A program made the position numbers and the translations under genes. A stretch of 64,000 bases of DNA from Neodontobutis hainanensis. Its lineage: Eukaryota; Chordata; Actinopteri; Gobiiformes; Odontobutidae. The notes under the pieces are model-generated. The model worked only from the letters and a program-made list of their open reading frames with translations. It did not search any database and was not told the origin of the DNA. Below, one piece after another: positions 49,665 to 62,949 of this stretch. Each line of letters opens with the position of its first letter. Position 1 is the first letter of the stretch. Where the stretch lies: positions 1 through 64,000 of the forward strand of contig JALDNG010000511.1 in NCBI GenBank assembly GCA_024349245.1. Reading direction: 5' to 3'.

Positions 49665-49890
49665 TAAGTCATTGTGGCTTCTATAGCCGAAAGTTTAAGT
49701 CTATTTACTTATTTCAGAAAGTACAGCTAACTATGTTCCACCTTTCAGACCTTTCTCCTCCTTCAGCCCTATTTCTTATTTTACACATACTGAATCTGGT
49801 AATGTGGGATTCTCATCCTCTTCTCCCCTGATGAGAGAAAAATACTCCTGTAGCATTGGTTCAGTAGGAATTAAGAGAAATTTCAAAAGA
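49665..49890. repeat. Sharp 225-nt G+C-rich island, possible SINE-like or exon fragment
   Basis: A C/T-rich block stands out abruptly from the desert. On the plus strand it contains a very strong acceptor (CACCTTTCAGACCTTTCTCCTCCTTCAG) followed by a 32-nt segment and GTAATG. On the minus strand the same DNA is purine-rich and reads FSMCKIRNRAEGGERSER in one frame before AAAG|GTGGAA. A CTGATGA string near 49836 recalls hammerhead ribozyme cores, but no matching GAAA and stems were found. I cannot decide between a short interspersed repeat and an exon. Confidence 0.3.
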
Positions 49891-49899
49891 TAAACTTAA

Positions 49900-52030
49900 T
49901 CATTTCTATTAAAATATCAATGACATTAAAATAATTCTTGAGTAGATCATTCATTATTTTATTTTGATGATCTATTTTCAAAAAATAAAATTCAAAATTT
50001 ATTCACCATTTTATAGATAGAATAAAAAATAAGATTTTGAAAATTTTATTTTACAGTGTAATTGAATTAATATTTAACGATGATGGGAATTAATACAATT
50101 GAATGAGAGGTTTTACACTTCTAAGTTAACCGGGTGTTATCAAATTGAGAAGGAACTTTGATATATGCTTACCTAATGTATGAGCGATACACAGAATGTA
50201 AAACTTTAAGATATTTCAAATTTATTGAATAAAATAAGAATTTCTGCCCTCGTGAACTAGAATATTTTAAAAGTTATCAAATTAAAACATTCTTTATTTT
50301 GAAATTTCGAAAAGCTAATAAGTAAAATACATACTTTGTTGGTGAGAATATCTTATTTTAAAAATATTCAAAGCTTTCATAATTAATTTTTAATTATTTT
50401 AAACAAATATTTTTTTCATATTTTCTTTTTGTGAACATGCATATTTACTATTTATTATTTTATTACTAGGTTTAAAAATGTATAAAATGTGGCTCAACAT
50501 TCATTTTAAAATTCGAAAAAAAGGTGAAAAAAGGTTTTATTTATTTTAGAAGCTGTAAAATATTTAAAATAAGGAAAATATTTCAAAGTTCAAACCAATC
50601 ATCTTAAGGGAAACATAATAGTCTGGAAAAACTGATTAAACCTCCATCTAGAATATTATCAACAGGTTAAAAACAGCAAAATTTCAGTTTAAAATATTTC
50701 ATAAGATTCGTATTTTTTATCATTTGACGATTATGAACAAACTTATCACGTAAATTACACTTTTAAAAGAAAATATCATAACAAATTATAACAATGAGAA
50801 GAGTGATGATATAAGTAATTTCTATGTACAAAATATAAATTTACAGAAATTTATTTTTTACAATTTTGATAACAGATATTAAAAAAAGGAAAAAATCTGC
50901 AATGAATACTTCTGATTTAAAATAGAAAGAAACTTAAGATTTAATTTTTTATTAACATATGGTATCACATTTTGTTTCATAAATGGCAATTTTTATTAAA
51001 ATTATCTCATCAACTTGTAATATGTAATCAAATATATCAAAGTTTAATGAAGAGTATTTTCAAGTCATGTTTGGGAAATTATTCTAAATTAATAAAGAGT
51101 AAATTAAATTTATCGAGGGCTGGGTTTTATTGTTTGGTGTTTTATCTTTTCAAAAAATTTTATAATGCAGTGATAAATATATAAACTATAAATTTATGAG
51201 AATAATTAACTTTTAAATTATTCCAAATCATATCTCATATCTTCTTAATTTTTCTTGATAAAATTAATTAGCGCAGTAGCTGCTGACACATTTTCTTTTG
51301 TTCATAAAGTCAAGATAAAATATACTTTATTTTAATCTTAGATCTTTTTCCTTTGTTAATATTTTTTCTTGCATGTTTTCGAAATGTAATATTTCCGTGA
51401 ATTCTTATGTACAATATAAAATACATTATGATCGCATTTTATAAAACATTTCCCAGTGAATTTAATATTTTTGATCACATATGTAACAACTTATATTCCT
51501 ATCTCATTATAAATATATTCTCCTCAGTATTTTATTTTGTAATTTTCCTTGAGAATTTAAAAACGCAGAATCGTTTTCCTGCTCATTTAAAACTTATTAT
51601 AAACATAAGTTTTTTGTAATAGGTTTGATTAATGGAAGATATCTTATTATTCATCATAAAATTTAATAATGTTAAGTTTTTGGTTCATATTTTATGAAGT
51701 TATGATTCATTTTATTGATTTAATTTATTTCAAACATCGGGGTATGAGAAATTTTAAGAAAGCATATGTGATGGACATGAAATTGTCACAGAATGAACTA
51801 AAATGCGAAGAATTGTGATATAACTTATATACATTTTGTTATATTAATTATTTTAGTTCAATTAAAGTAATGTTTACATTTTAATGTTCGAATATGTTCG
51901 AAAAACGCATCCAGGAAAATTGGTTAGCTTTGTTTTATTTCTTTTATTTTTGAAAAAAATATAACCTATGAATTATCAAGTTTTAAGGCTTGAGTATTTG
52001 ATCGAATTTTTATGTTTTCCAGGTATGATA
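49900..52030. other. A+T-rich stretch, no supported gene
   Basis: Two plus-strand frames of 70 codons (50972-51184, which does not begin at ATG, and 51407-51619, which does) are near chance length and show no motif. Confidence 0.4.
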
Positions 52031-52053
52031 ATACCGACTTTTAGAAAAATAAA

Positions 52054-52389
52054 ATGTATGTTTGCTTCGAGTATGTTATAATTTTGGAATACTTCAACAA
52101 CAATAATTTTATTATGGGACCAGAATTTGAATTTTATTCAATTTTTGATTTCACTGTTTCACAAAACTTTTTCTTTGATGTTATTTTTTCAGAAATAGAT
52201 GTCACAATGATTCTTTATAGTTGTGGCAGATCAAAGTATAAGATGAATAGGGCTGTATTCCAGCTAATTAGTATGCTTTCTATCTCTGTTAAAAATTTTT
52301 TAAGAATTTTGTTTCTTATATTTCAATTACTTTGTGTTTTGAGAACAAAATGCGATCTTTTTATAATTATTCCGTCTCATTTTACTTGA
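52054..52389 (+). CDS. Longest open frame in the window (111 codons), unrecognised
   Basis: The frame starts ATG (MYVCFEYVIILEYFNNNNFI), contains GPEFEFYSIFDFTVS and VTMILYSCGRSKYKMN, then a hydrophobic run (VKNFLRILFLIFQLLCVL) and ends SHFT before TGA. A chance frame this long is unlikely but not excluded in a window this size. A strong acceptor (TTTTATGTTTTCCAG) lies 31 nt before the ATG. The product could be a small protein with one membrane-spanning segment near residues 80-98. No known family is recognised. Confidence 0.35.
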   Translation: MYVCFEYVIILEYFNNNNFIMGPEFEFYSIFDFTVSQNFFFDVIFSEIDVTMILYSCGRSKYKMNRAVFQLISMLSISVKNFLRILFLIFQLLCVLRTKCDLFIIIPSHFT

Positions 52390-52399
52390 AAGTAAATTA

Positions 52400-54400
52400 T
52401 ATATCATTCGAAAGTTTGCTAAATCTATTCAAAGATATTTTCATAAGCATTTTGGTTATTTTTATTTTTTTAGTTAAATTCAAATTGGTTAGATAAATGT
52501 AAATTGTTACATAAGTTTGAAGTTACTACCTACGTAGGAGCTTTAATTTTAATATCCAGAAAGAAGTTGGCTTTTATTCTGCTATATTTTAATAAATTGT
52601 CATGGTGTAAAATTTTCTGAAACATCAAACCAGTTGTAATTATCCTGTTGGATTCAGGTATTTAAATTGTTCTTTCAAATAAAACTGTTTTTGAAATCAG
52701 ATTTTTCCACATTGATATAAAATAATTTATGATCAGAAAAATAATTATTCTTGATCATTGAATGTTTGAATCATGGTGATCCTCTGAAGTATCTTACTTT
52801 TGTCAACATTAGGTTTGAATTTAATATGTATAATACATTCCTTTATTATTCAAGTATTTAATTTTTGTATTCTTCTTAGTAAAACTGTTATGTAGAGCAA
52901 AGATGAGTCACACCTACCAATGAATCTTTTGAAGAAAGTTTTCTTTTCTAACATTCTTAGGATAGACACGACTTACAAGGTTTTGCTTTTCGGCACCGTG
53001 GTCCAGATGTAACTCTTATTAAACATATCCAGTATAAAATACCTGTTGAGTGCATCATAATATTTTTTTATTAATTTTTTAATGATAACTTTCAGAAATC
53101 TTGAGACGTCTTAAACATAGGCCAAATCAATTTAAAATAAACATTTATGTAATCTAGCTGTTAACATAGAATAGATGTAACTCGTACTTTCGTCGTCCAT
53201 TTTGTAATCAAGTGATTCAAAAAAGTTAAATATATTTGTTTTTGGTTTTTTTTCTTGTTGCGTTATTGTGATCATCTTGAAAAACTTATCCTAATGGATA
53301 GTTTTCAGTTAATTTTGATATTTTTAAAGAATTCTTTTCAATCAAGAAAAATATTTTTCAAACTTTTGTGGCGAGTTAAATGTTTGGTTTAATTATTTTA
53401 AATTCCACATTTAAAAGTTTTCTGATATTTGATCAATGAAATATTTTGATATTGAGTCATAAATATTTTTATTTTATTACAAATGAAAATATAATTCATT
53501 TTTTCAGAAATACAGCTACCTCATACGTAAAATTGCTATTTTAATACTATAATCATATTTTATTGCCGTTAAACATTTAATTTTGTAATGTTGAATCATA
53601 GAAAGTTAAATTATTGATTTTTCGATTATGTTTTTCTTTAAATCATTTTCCATCAAAATAGATTATCTAAAAATAATGTCACAAAATACTGATTATATGA
53701 GAATACTTAAATAGTTAATGACGGAATTTAATGTTGGAAAAATTAAAATTTTTATGAAAGTACAAAAAAAAGTGTATTTCTGAATCAAAAAATATCCTTG
53801 ATTTTGTTGAATTTTCAAGAAAAGTAGATAAAAAAACAGTTATCGTGAAATAATACTTAATTTTCAGAGTAGAATAGATGGACTATTAGCTCGTGTTATC
53901 TTATGCTGTGTTTGTGATCCAATTTTTGACAAATTTATGTTGGAAAATCAATATGATTTATCGAGATGATCTTCACAATTGAAAAAAAATAAGTTGACAT
54001 CACAAATACATTTTTATAATTTTTTCAAAAATGTTGATATAATTAATTTTTGTCAAAAAATCGAATTGTAATTGTGTTCAAAAGAATAATTTTTTCTCCT
54101 TAACAACTAAAAAACATCATTAATGAAAAAATTTCAATTCATGATTGAAAAATTAAGTTTATCATTGAGACTATATATCAAAATTTTACAGTTTGAAAAA
54201 ATCGAAATTATGTCAAATAATTATTTTTTATGTTTCGTCGAATCGGTTTTCTATATAATCGACATATTAAAACTCTTAAGACAAATATATGGAGCTATAA
54301 ATTTATATAATCATGAAATATTGAGTTCTTAATATATTTAAGTTTTGATTCTCTTTTTAAAAAAATTGTCAGTATTACGACACTCTACACCTTTTTTGGT
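52400..54400. other. Mixed A+T-rich stretch, no supported gene
   Basis: A mildly G+C-richer part at 52.86-53.25 kb has no long frame. A plus-strand frame at 54123-54332 (69 codons) lacks any motif. Confidence 0.4.
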
Positions 54401-54540
54401 TGTCTGCACCAGAATTATTTGGATTTCCTTTGATAGTTATATTGCTTGGCTTAAATATTGTTATGAAGTTACTTTCTTTTAAACTTCTTTTGTAATGTTC
54501 GCATTATTTTCAGCTTTTTTTGCAACTCCTTGGAATGACC

Positions 54541-54753
54541 TTAGGTCAAACGACACATTGATTTTTGTTTTTGATCTTTGCACAATCGTGCACCGTTTTG
54601 TATGAAGAACTCTATGGCCGGTACTCGATGTATTTTTTTCATGTCTCCTAAGAGATTCTTGTTTAACAGATGGACATCAAAAATATCAGTCTGAATCAGA
54701 TAATCCTGTCGATGCTTTTCAAAAGGAATTCGTAATTTCCTATTTTCCCTCAA
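54541..54753 (-). CDS. 70-codon minus-strand frame, unrecognised
   Basis: Starting ATG at 54753, it reads MRENRKLRIPFEKHRQDYLI and later DIFDVHLLNKNLLGDMKKIH, ending near CKDQKQKSMCRLT. It is distinctly richer in G+C and in Arg, Asp and His than desert frames. After its stop, a frame-shifted continuation (GHSKELQKKLKIMRTLQKKF) keeps the charged character, which suggests a longer ORF with a frameshift or an exon pair. Possibly a fragment of a decayed transposon protein; no motif identified. Confidence 0.33.
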   Translation of the reverse strand: MRENRKLRIPFEKHRQDYLIQTDIFDVHLLNKNLLGDMKKIHRVPAIEFFIQNGARLCKDQKQKSMCRLT

Positions 54754-54799
54754 AATATACGTAAAATTGCTTCACTAAAAGTGTGTTGATTAATTTAAG

Positions 54800-55760
54800 A
54801 ATCTAAATCAATATTTTTCAAGTTATTTTTGATTTTATATCCTGATTATTGAATTTGAGAATTACGTGCCGCTTAGGTAAACAATACAATTTTTTTAGTT
54901 TTGGGGTTAATTTTTGAAATTTTAGTTCTTTATTGTGGAAATTCCAAAAATTGTAAATAACATATAAAATTAATTTATCCAACAAAATTTAGGGATTTGG
55001 GTTATAAAATTTTTTAATTTAGTAACAACAAATATTACTTTGTAAAAATCAACTTTTTTGAATTTGATAAATCTCTTTTTTCAGATAGTTATTTTTATCC
55101 TAAAAAATTATTTTAACATAATTATTGTCATAAAATTATCAAATTTAATTGCATAAAACAATAAATAGTGAAATATCATGGTTTAATTGTTTTCCTAGAA
55201 TCATCTCTTTCCGATAAAATAAAAAAATTTGCACAAATATATGTTTAAAATTATCCCTCTAATTCGAAAAACATTTAATTTGTGGAAATAAAATTATAAT
55301 TTACCGAAATAAACAATCATTAAAAAACGTTTGAAATGAAAGTTAACTTAAAAATTAAGTCCGTAAATATAAAGATTTATTTTTACTCAATTATAAAGCA
55401 ACAGGATGAAATGAAATTATTTTCAAAAGTATTTATCAGCAATAAAGAGAGTAAATTTTGATGATTGAACCGAAAATAATCAAGAAATGTGGATCTTAAA
55501 TTATCTATTATTTGGATGTTTCAATCAACTTATTTGATTGTTGCCAATTTGAAATTTTGTCACCTGATGAATTCAATATATTTTAAATTTAAGTTTGTCA
55601 ATTAGGGTCAATATCATAGAATTTAATATTATTGTGTAAACGGTTAAAAATTTTTTTGGGAATTTCAGATTTAAAAGAAAATTTGAAGAAATGTGAAATT
55701 TTTTAGAAATAATTTAAGTTCACGAAGAGATAAAAAACTTGTTTTTATTTTCTAATGTTG
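54800..55760. other. A+T-rich stretch, no supported gene
   Basis: Stop-dense on both strands; nothing recognised. Confidence 0.5.
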
Positions 55761-55772
55761 GGTTTTAATGAG

Positions 55773-55851
55773 GGCGATCATCACATAAGGAAAGACGAGA
55801 ACAATCTTGGCTTAGCCACCTTTTAAAAGTTGAACTTTCTCGTGGATCGCC
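55773..55851. ncRNA. Short G+C-rich segment with nested inverted repeats; possible structured RNA
   Basis: Outer arms GGCGATC (55773-55779) and GATCGCC (55845-55851) are perfectly complementary over 7 bp. Inside, ACGAGAA (55795-55801) pairs with TTCTCGT (55837-55843). The enclosed loop holds TGGCTTAGCCA and TTTTAAAAG, each able to form a small hairpin. The island is about 110 nt long in an otherwise A+T-rich 5-kb stretch. The 7-bp outer stem recalls a tRNA acceptor, but no normal T-arm or anticodon arm follows. It could be a small RNA gene, a miniature inverted-repeat element or chance. Strand undecided. Confidence 0.3.
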
Positions 55852-55859
55852 ACTCTATA

Positions 55860-57700
55860 TAACATACATAGATGTAACTTCCTTTGAAAAATGTCCATAA
55901 GGGTTAAAACTCATCCAAAATTTTTCGAAAAAATACGAAAATTTTATATGAGATCGATATTTTGATTTTAAAGTTCAAAACATTTTGAAAATAGTATGAT
56001 GTTTTTATTCTTAGGAAGCTTCGAATTTAATTATTTTTTTATGTGTGATTGATACAGTTGTTCCATAAAAGTAAAAATATCACAAAACTACAGATGTATA
56101 AATGTAAAGTCATCAAAATATTTTATAATATTCGGATTTTTATCACGAAAATAAAAAAATTTGATGAAAACTTTGTCGCAACAGAGTTGAAAATAATCAG
56201 AATTTTCACTTTTATTGATTGAAAATTTCATAATAGAGGATTCCGAAAGCGATCAACGGCAGTTTGTTTAGGATTGTCAGGACAAACCCAGATAGTAAAG
56301 AATTTACACAAATTTGGTTTGATATATTTGCTCTAAAATTTCGGAAACTCGTCTTTGAATGAAGTTTATTAAACAAACAAATATTATTTTGATTATATCA
56401 GAGTTCAAAGTAAATCATTTCAAATGAGAATCTTTAAAAATGCGTGAATTTTATTGACGTAAATTTCTTCAATTTAAAACTACGACATTTAGAAGTTGAT
56501 AAAATTTGTAGATATTAATTTCGTATTTGTGAAAACATTCAAATTAAGCAGGAATTATCTTTCTACAGAACATTAAAAATTTTTAAATTTGTTATTATAT
56601 GTTTTTGATATAAATATCAAAATTAAGATGCTTTTAAAATAATGGTAAATATTTCAAAATTATAAAAATCTATGAATGAGAACTGGAATATATCATAAAA
56701 AATTTGTTTAAAATGTTGAAATTAAAAAAAAATCCTTACAATAAACGATTCAATACAAAGGACCCAAAAATCTTTAAACTTTCATAAAGTGAAGTTATCT
56801 TCCAAGATCACAGAATACTGTCAAAAGAAGTTATTTTTATCTCGAATGGACACCTAAGGAAATAATTTAAAGAACAAATTTATCGTCAAAGTAATCGAAC
56901 AATTGTTGTTTTCTTAAATCAATGAAATTTAAAGAAAAACAGTCTCAATCTCTTTTGATCTAAAATTAGTTGTCAACAACAAATTTGTCTTAAAATAGTT
57001 TAACTTTGATTCAAAATATTTTTAGCTTGTTATCAAATCGGTATTTGAATTTTGATTTTCCTGAAAATAATTGTCAATAAACGTGATTTGTCTATCATAT
57101 TCAGCATTAAACCTTAGAAGTTCATGGATAAATGTTAAATTTCACATTTTGAGAAAAATATTTAGCTGCTAACAGTTAAAACACATTTAGGGTGTTTATA
57201 ATAAACAGTATTTATCGGTAAACATTTAATTTTTAAAAATCATGAAAATAAAAAAGAATAATTTTGTTTATCATGAAAGCTCATACATTAACAAACCCGA
57301 CAAAAGCGGACAAATAATTTTCAAAGATTTAAAATTTAAGGAGTTTGAAAATTTTTAAAATATAAAAGTTTTCTGTTAAAGTACATTTTGTTTCTGGTTT
57401 TCGTTTAAATTCCTTAGTATGGATAAAAATTACATCGATGGCTGATTGAATCTTTTCACGTTCCTTCACTCATTAACTTTTCAAAATAATTTCAACAAAA
57501 TTATTTTATTTTTTGTAAATTTGAAATCACCAAGTTAGTTTTTTTATTAAATTAAAAGTGACTTTTATTCATTGAATCATGAATAAAGTTATGAGGAATC
57601 ACATAAATTTACCAAATATCTCAATTATAAATAAATATCAAAAATAAAATTGAGTAGGTTCATTATATTTTTCCATATCTGTGTTTTATTCGGTTTTGTG
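55860..57700. other. A+T-rich stretch, no supported gene
   Basis: Stop-dense in all frames; nothing recognised. Confidence 0.5.
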
Positions 57701-57939
57701 ACACTTTATGACGCGAAACTTCATCAACTTTGAAAAATGTTATAAACTAAACTGAATACGCTCAGGGATGAATATAATCAGTCGCGCGTTAAATCTTTAA
57801 TATCATCATTTAAGGTTAAATTGGTGTTGTGATCTATTCTGTAACGTTTATGATAAAACAAACAAAACCGTTAAAATGATGTTAGATAAATTTCTTCATA
57901 GTTAACAGTCTGTCCCTGCGGGTCCAATATAAAAATATT

Positions 57940-59385
57940 AATTTTCAGATTCGGTTAATATAACAATACCTGAAAGAAAAATAACCTTTTAAATCACGTC
58001 AAAAGGCAAATAATCTGTGTTACACAAGCGATATGGATTTGTGAAATAGGGAAAACACGAATGGGAGTGTTCGCTGTGGTTGCAACATAAACAAGAAAAA
58101 TAAATGTCCAGCCCAGATAATAAATATAAAAAATGAAATTATGGGTGACTGACCTTATAAAAAATCATAATGGTAACAAGGAAAACATTTTAGCGCAACA
58201 AGCTGTGGCTATGAAGAAGGGGGAATGGCAGAAATTTCGGCAAGGCCAACGACTGTCAAAGGCTCTGAAATTACACACCTTGAGTCAAGCACACTCATGG
58301 CCGTATCCAAAAAATGTCTCTTTCGAAGACATTGTACGGTAAGCTTCAAAATCTTCAGGCTGAATTATCGATATCCCTTCCTCTGACTACAAAAGACCTG
58401 AAATTAAATGTTCCAGACGAATTCCAAAATATGATCTTATGTGATTCAGGATCGACGATTGATCAGTTGGTCATCCTAAGCAACAACTAACTTTTCGATG
58501 AGTTATCAAGAGGTAAACTTTTGATCTCAGATGGAACATTCAAGGTGGTATCAACTATATTTTTTTAATTATACAGCATTCGTTTCGAATTAATGTCTGG
58601 CATAAATTCTGCAGTCATTCACCGCCTTGTACAAACTATGACAAGAGACGTGTATGATCGCATCATTGATGCAGTTTAGATGCAAGTTCCAACGGCCGCA
58701 CACAAGAGAATACTTATTAATTTTGAAAGTGCAGCAATACGTGCATTCAGAACAGGATATCCTACCCCAAATGTTTTTCGTTGTTTATGTTCATCTCGCT
58801 CAAAGTTTCATTCGAAAAGTTAACGAAATACGCGTGAAAGTTGACTATGAGAATAATGACAGCTTACAAATGACTGATCGTTGCTTACCTGCTTTAACAT
58901 AAGGTCAATTATCGGATGTTTGAAGTATTTTTCTTACGTTAGATGACAACGCGTCTGAACATGAGATGCCAGAGTTTATATCTTATTTTGAACATACTTA
59001 TGAGTGAAAGACTGTGATAAGGATACACTGAGCATTATGGTCCAACAATCTTTCCGATAGATGAGGTGAATCATTTTTTTCAGCATCCGAAAGAGTGTCA
59101 ATAATTAAGAACTCTGTTGAAGGCTGACATTATTCACTGCATTAATTTTTTCAATGTCACTATCCTACACTTTGAGCATTCATGAAGGGAATCCAACAAG
59201 ATATTCAGATGCAATGCGCAGAATTTTTATAGGGTGTTTCTGGTATGGAACCATCTGTTCCAAAACTATCACAAGTACTAAAACTAAGTGTACCGAATGC
59301 AGTCGCCCGATACCACTCAAGTGAAATTCTTTTTCATTTGATTGATCAATCGTCACATAGTTGAGAAAATTCATCAACGATTATC
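57940..59385 (+). mobile_element. MULE (Mutator-like) DNA transposon relic with FLYWCH-like and transposase domains
   Basis: A G+C-rich plus-strand segment carries one transposase in broken frames. At 57.95-58.12 kb, GFVK and HEWECSLW with a later CPA fit a FLYWCH-type zinc-binding domain. At 58.30-58.45 kb a linker reads LQAELSISLPLTTKDLKLNV. At 58521-58544, LISDGTFK carries the first catalytic Asp (codon 58530-58532). At 58707-58748, RILINFESAAIRAF is the usual DFE...A block with Asp changed to Asn (58719-58721). At 58.78-58.90 kb a shifted frame has VHLAQSFIRKVNE and DYENND. At 59110-59124, NSVEG carries the third catalytic residue, Glu (59119-59121). Stops and frame changes show it is inactive. 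No terminal inverted repeats were recognised. The minus frame 59180-59377 is a shadow. Confidence 0.9.
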
Positions 59386-59399
59386 AAACTTATACGTTA

Positions 59400-62300
59400 C
59401 TATTATCTTAAACTGTGTTTTTATTGTTTTCAAATTTAATAATGAACATAAATTATCGTTTATCCTCTAAATGATATAATTTTCGAGTGAGTAAGTGTCG
59501 TGTGAATATGTGTATCTTCACATTTGATTCCAACCTCCTCGATCCAAAAGCATGTTGAGTCCAGTAAATCTAAAAAATTTATCACCTATTAAGAATTTTT
59601 CCTCAATAGTTTAATTTCATTTTTTCACAAAAATAAAAGGTTAAATATTTTAACTTTATTGAAAAGAAATTTTCAAATATCTTATAGATATTTCATTGAG
59701 GTATTCTAACAATTAGATGATTTTACATGGGAAATTCTAAGTAACTCTCAGAATTTTTGATAAAAATTAAAGAATATCATGAAGTGCGGAAATTAAGTTG
59801 AATTTAAATTCATTTCACGAACTTAAAAAATTTTAAATTTTCTAATAAAATAATTCAAATCAAAAACTTAATACCTAATACATTCATTACATTTCACATC
59901 TCATTGAAGTTATTTGGCATAGTTACCACTTTCAATGGATTTTCATACACTTAGGCATTTTGTATACAAAAATTATGACGACAGAAAATGAATTTAGAAT
60001 TCAAAGTTCACCCTGAGAAACATAAGATGAGAGAAAAAAATACAATTGTTTAAATTTAAATTCAAGAAAATATATCATTTTATTGAAAGGTTTGACAAAA
60101 TAAATTGGCCAATCATTATGAACTCTGATCTTGTTTTTTGGTTAAACCGAACAAAGATAATAAAATTCGTCACACTTTTTGAATTTTCTTCCTACCATTT
60201 CATAGCCTTAAATTTTTTAGCTCTTTCACATGACTATCGAAATATGACTTAGCTGACTCAAAACAAATTTACTTATGAAAATATATTATTTAGATAAATT
60301 ATCGAATGATTATTTTTGTTATCATTAAAAAAATTCAAATTTCCTTAATTTCAATGACTAAGAAGAGTCACATAAAAGTGCTGAACGTTTATATTAGCAA
60401 AGGTAAGCCTTACACTTTTAACTTAAGGACATTGAAAATAGTATAATATTGTCTTATAAATTTAATTTTAACAAATTAGAAATTTTAGAAAAATAACATT
60501 CCCTTTAAACTCGTATGTACTCTATCAAAACCTAAACTAATTCTTTCGTAAAATGGACTTCGATAAGTGTCATTTTGATGTGCATTCTAAATTTTGCAGT
60601 CAAATTAATTTTTTGTATTTCAGGGGATTTGGAGTGTTATTTATAAATCATCCAAAAATACTTAATTTATTCAAGAATTTACAAAATTAAGAGCTTTTAT
60701 CGTACTTTGAAAAATGCTTTAATGACAAAATTATTAGATTTATAAAGAAAGAAACATTGGTACGAATTCTGAGTTTCATTTCATTATTTCATTCTCGAAA
60801 GCAACAATTATTATGTGATATATTTGCGCATTAAGAGATTTCGACTTCTTAACTTGTTTACTTTTCAAACAGGCCTTCAATAAAATATCCGAAAACCTTC
60901 AATTAAATGTTACGTTTATCTCATTTATAATTCAAATACGTCACATTTTAATTATTCTTTTTCATAATACTCTACGTGGTTTATAAATATAATTTAACCA
61001 ATTATGAAAATTAAATTTTACAATATTTTTAAAATTAGAAATAAATTGAATATATGGTTTGAAATAATCATAGAGAAAAGAATACAACCAATTTTAAAAT
61101 ACAAACCCAGAAATCGTAATTGTAAACATAAGCAATTGATTCTTCTTTTATCTAGTAAGGTATTATGAATGATAAATGGTCAAAATATTCTAATTTCAAC
61201 AGGAAAAATTTATAAATATAAATGTAAGATCAAGCATGAACATTATTAGTTTTATAACAATTGTGAACATGAACGAAAGTACTTTTATGGCTAGTGTTTG
61301 ATTAAACGAGTCTTTCTTACAGTGTTGGTTAAAAATATTCAACGTATTTCAGTCTTACGCAATTTCGATGAATTTAAGATCAAAACAAAAAAACATTCAC
61401 AAGTATTTTATCGTGTATCAATGATCGAATAAATCCGAATCATTCACGAAGATCCGAGTCGTTTTAAATGGTCGAAATATAACTAATATAATTGGCAGCT
61501 CGAAAATATTTTAACTTCATAAATTTAATGAGTTACTTTGTTTGCTTTTAGTTCACAATTTTTTGCAAAACAACTCAAATAAGTTTGAAAGGTTGTCAAA
61601 TTTGATAATATTTAGGAATTTTTCAGCAATTTTCATTCATATATTAGATTTTTGAATGGTATGAACAGTTGTATCATACACAACTAAATTTTCAAACAGA
61701 ATTTAAGTTAATATTTGGTAGAGCAACAAAAGTCATCGAATAATATTAATCTTGACATGTAATCCACTCAAAATAATTTTATAATTTCACATTATCAATG
61801 AACATAAAAATGGAAAAATAAAAAATTCAGAAGTGTCTAAATCCAAAAAACGTCAAAATATTTTTAGTTAAATAATATATTTCTGGACATAAATCTAGGA
61901 CATAATTACAAATATAAAATTTTTATTGCCTAAAAATTTGAGGCAACGCCGAATTTCAGTCAGTTTTTTAATTATTTGTTTGACAAGATTTTTAATTTTT
62001 AAATAGATATAAAACATTTAATATTGGTAATATTTTAAAAAAGCCTCACAAATTATTACAACTAAAGAAAAAGACGTGTATCAAAAAAGCGATATTTAAA
62101 GGGGATTTTAAATCCAATATCTTTCAATCAAAAGAATTTAATTTTGGTCAAAAGAATAACTGTAAAAAAGTAAAGAATTAGCATATTCTAGATTCCTGGG
62201 GAAAACATAGCTCATAATTACATAATATTTCGAAATTAAATAAACAAAAATGTGGCGTTAAAGTTTTACTTTTTGTTGTTATAATATATCAAATTTGATA

Positions 62301-62940
62301 AAGATGTTAAATTAAAATTAGCGTATATTTTCAAGCTCCTTTAAAATAAATGAGTATAACATAGAAAAATACATTGAAAAGTTGTTTTTATAATTCTAAA
62401 TTGGTTGAGAGTGATATGCTGGATCTGAAAAACGCTTACATCTGCTTTTTCGATATTTTTGTTTCACACACAAACAAGACTGATGTTTATATTTTAGGAC
62501 CCATTCAAGTTTTTTTCACCAAATAATTAAACCAGGCAATTAATTTTAACTTTTAGAGTGAGTTTATGCTTACAATCAGTTAAAAAATTATTTTTCGCTG
62601 AATTTAAAAATAATTATTTTTGGAAGTTAAAATATTCAAATTAAATTTATAAAATTATTCATATAAGTTAAAATTTATAAATTCTAATTGAAAAAAATAT
62701 ACGTATTTACTGAACTAAAAATAATTTTATCTCATTTTAAGAAAATAAAATCTTTAAATGTCTATTTAATAAAGCTTAATAATTAATAAAATGATGCAGT
62801 TTCGCATTTTGAAAAAAAACGACATTTGATTTTTTTTATTAATATTCTCCAATCGGATTAATTAAGATTATTTAATTTAAAAATGTGTTTATTGTATGTT
62901 GAGATCAAAATTATCTCTTATGGTTCAATTATTTATATTT
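59400..62940. other. A+T-rich stretch, no supported gene
   Basis: One plus-strand frame at 60046-60252 (68 codons, no ATG at its start) contains KINWPIIMNSDLVFWLNRTK, which looks more protein-like than the rest, but it has no motif. Otherwise nothing is visible. Confidence 0.4.
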
Positions 62941-62949
62941 CGTATCTAG

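Noticed and set aside
49830..49860. Hammerhead ribozyme core suggested by CTGATGA
   Set aside because: No GAAA box with matching stems in the right spacing was found.
55773..55851. tRNA gene
   Set aside because: A 7-bp outer stem is present, but there is no recognisable T-arm (TTCGAAT-like loop) and no anticodon arm.
59180..59377. Minus-strand 65-codon frame
   Set aside because: Shadow of the plus-strand MULE transposase remnant.
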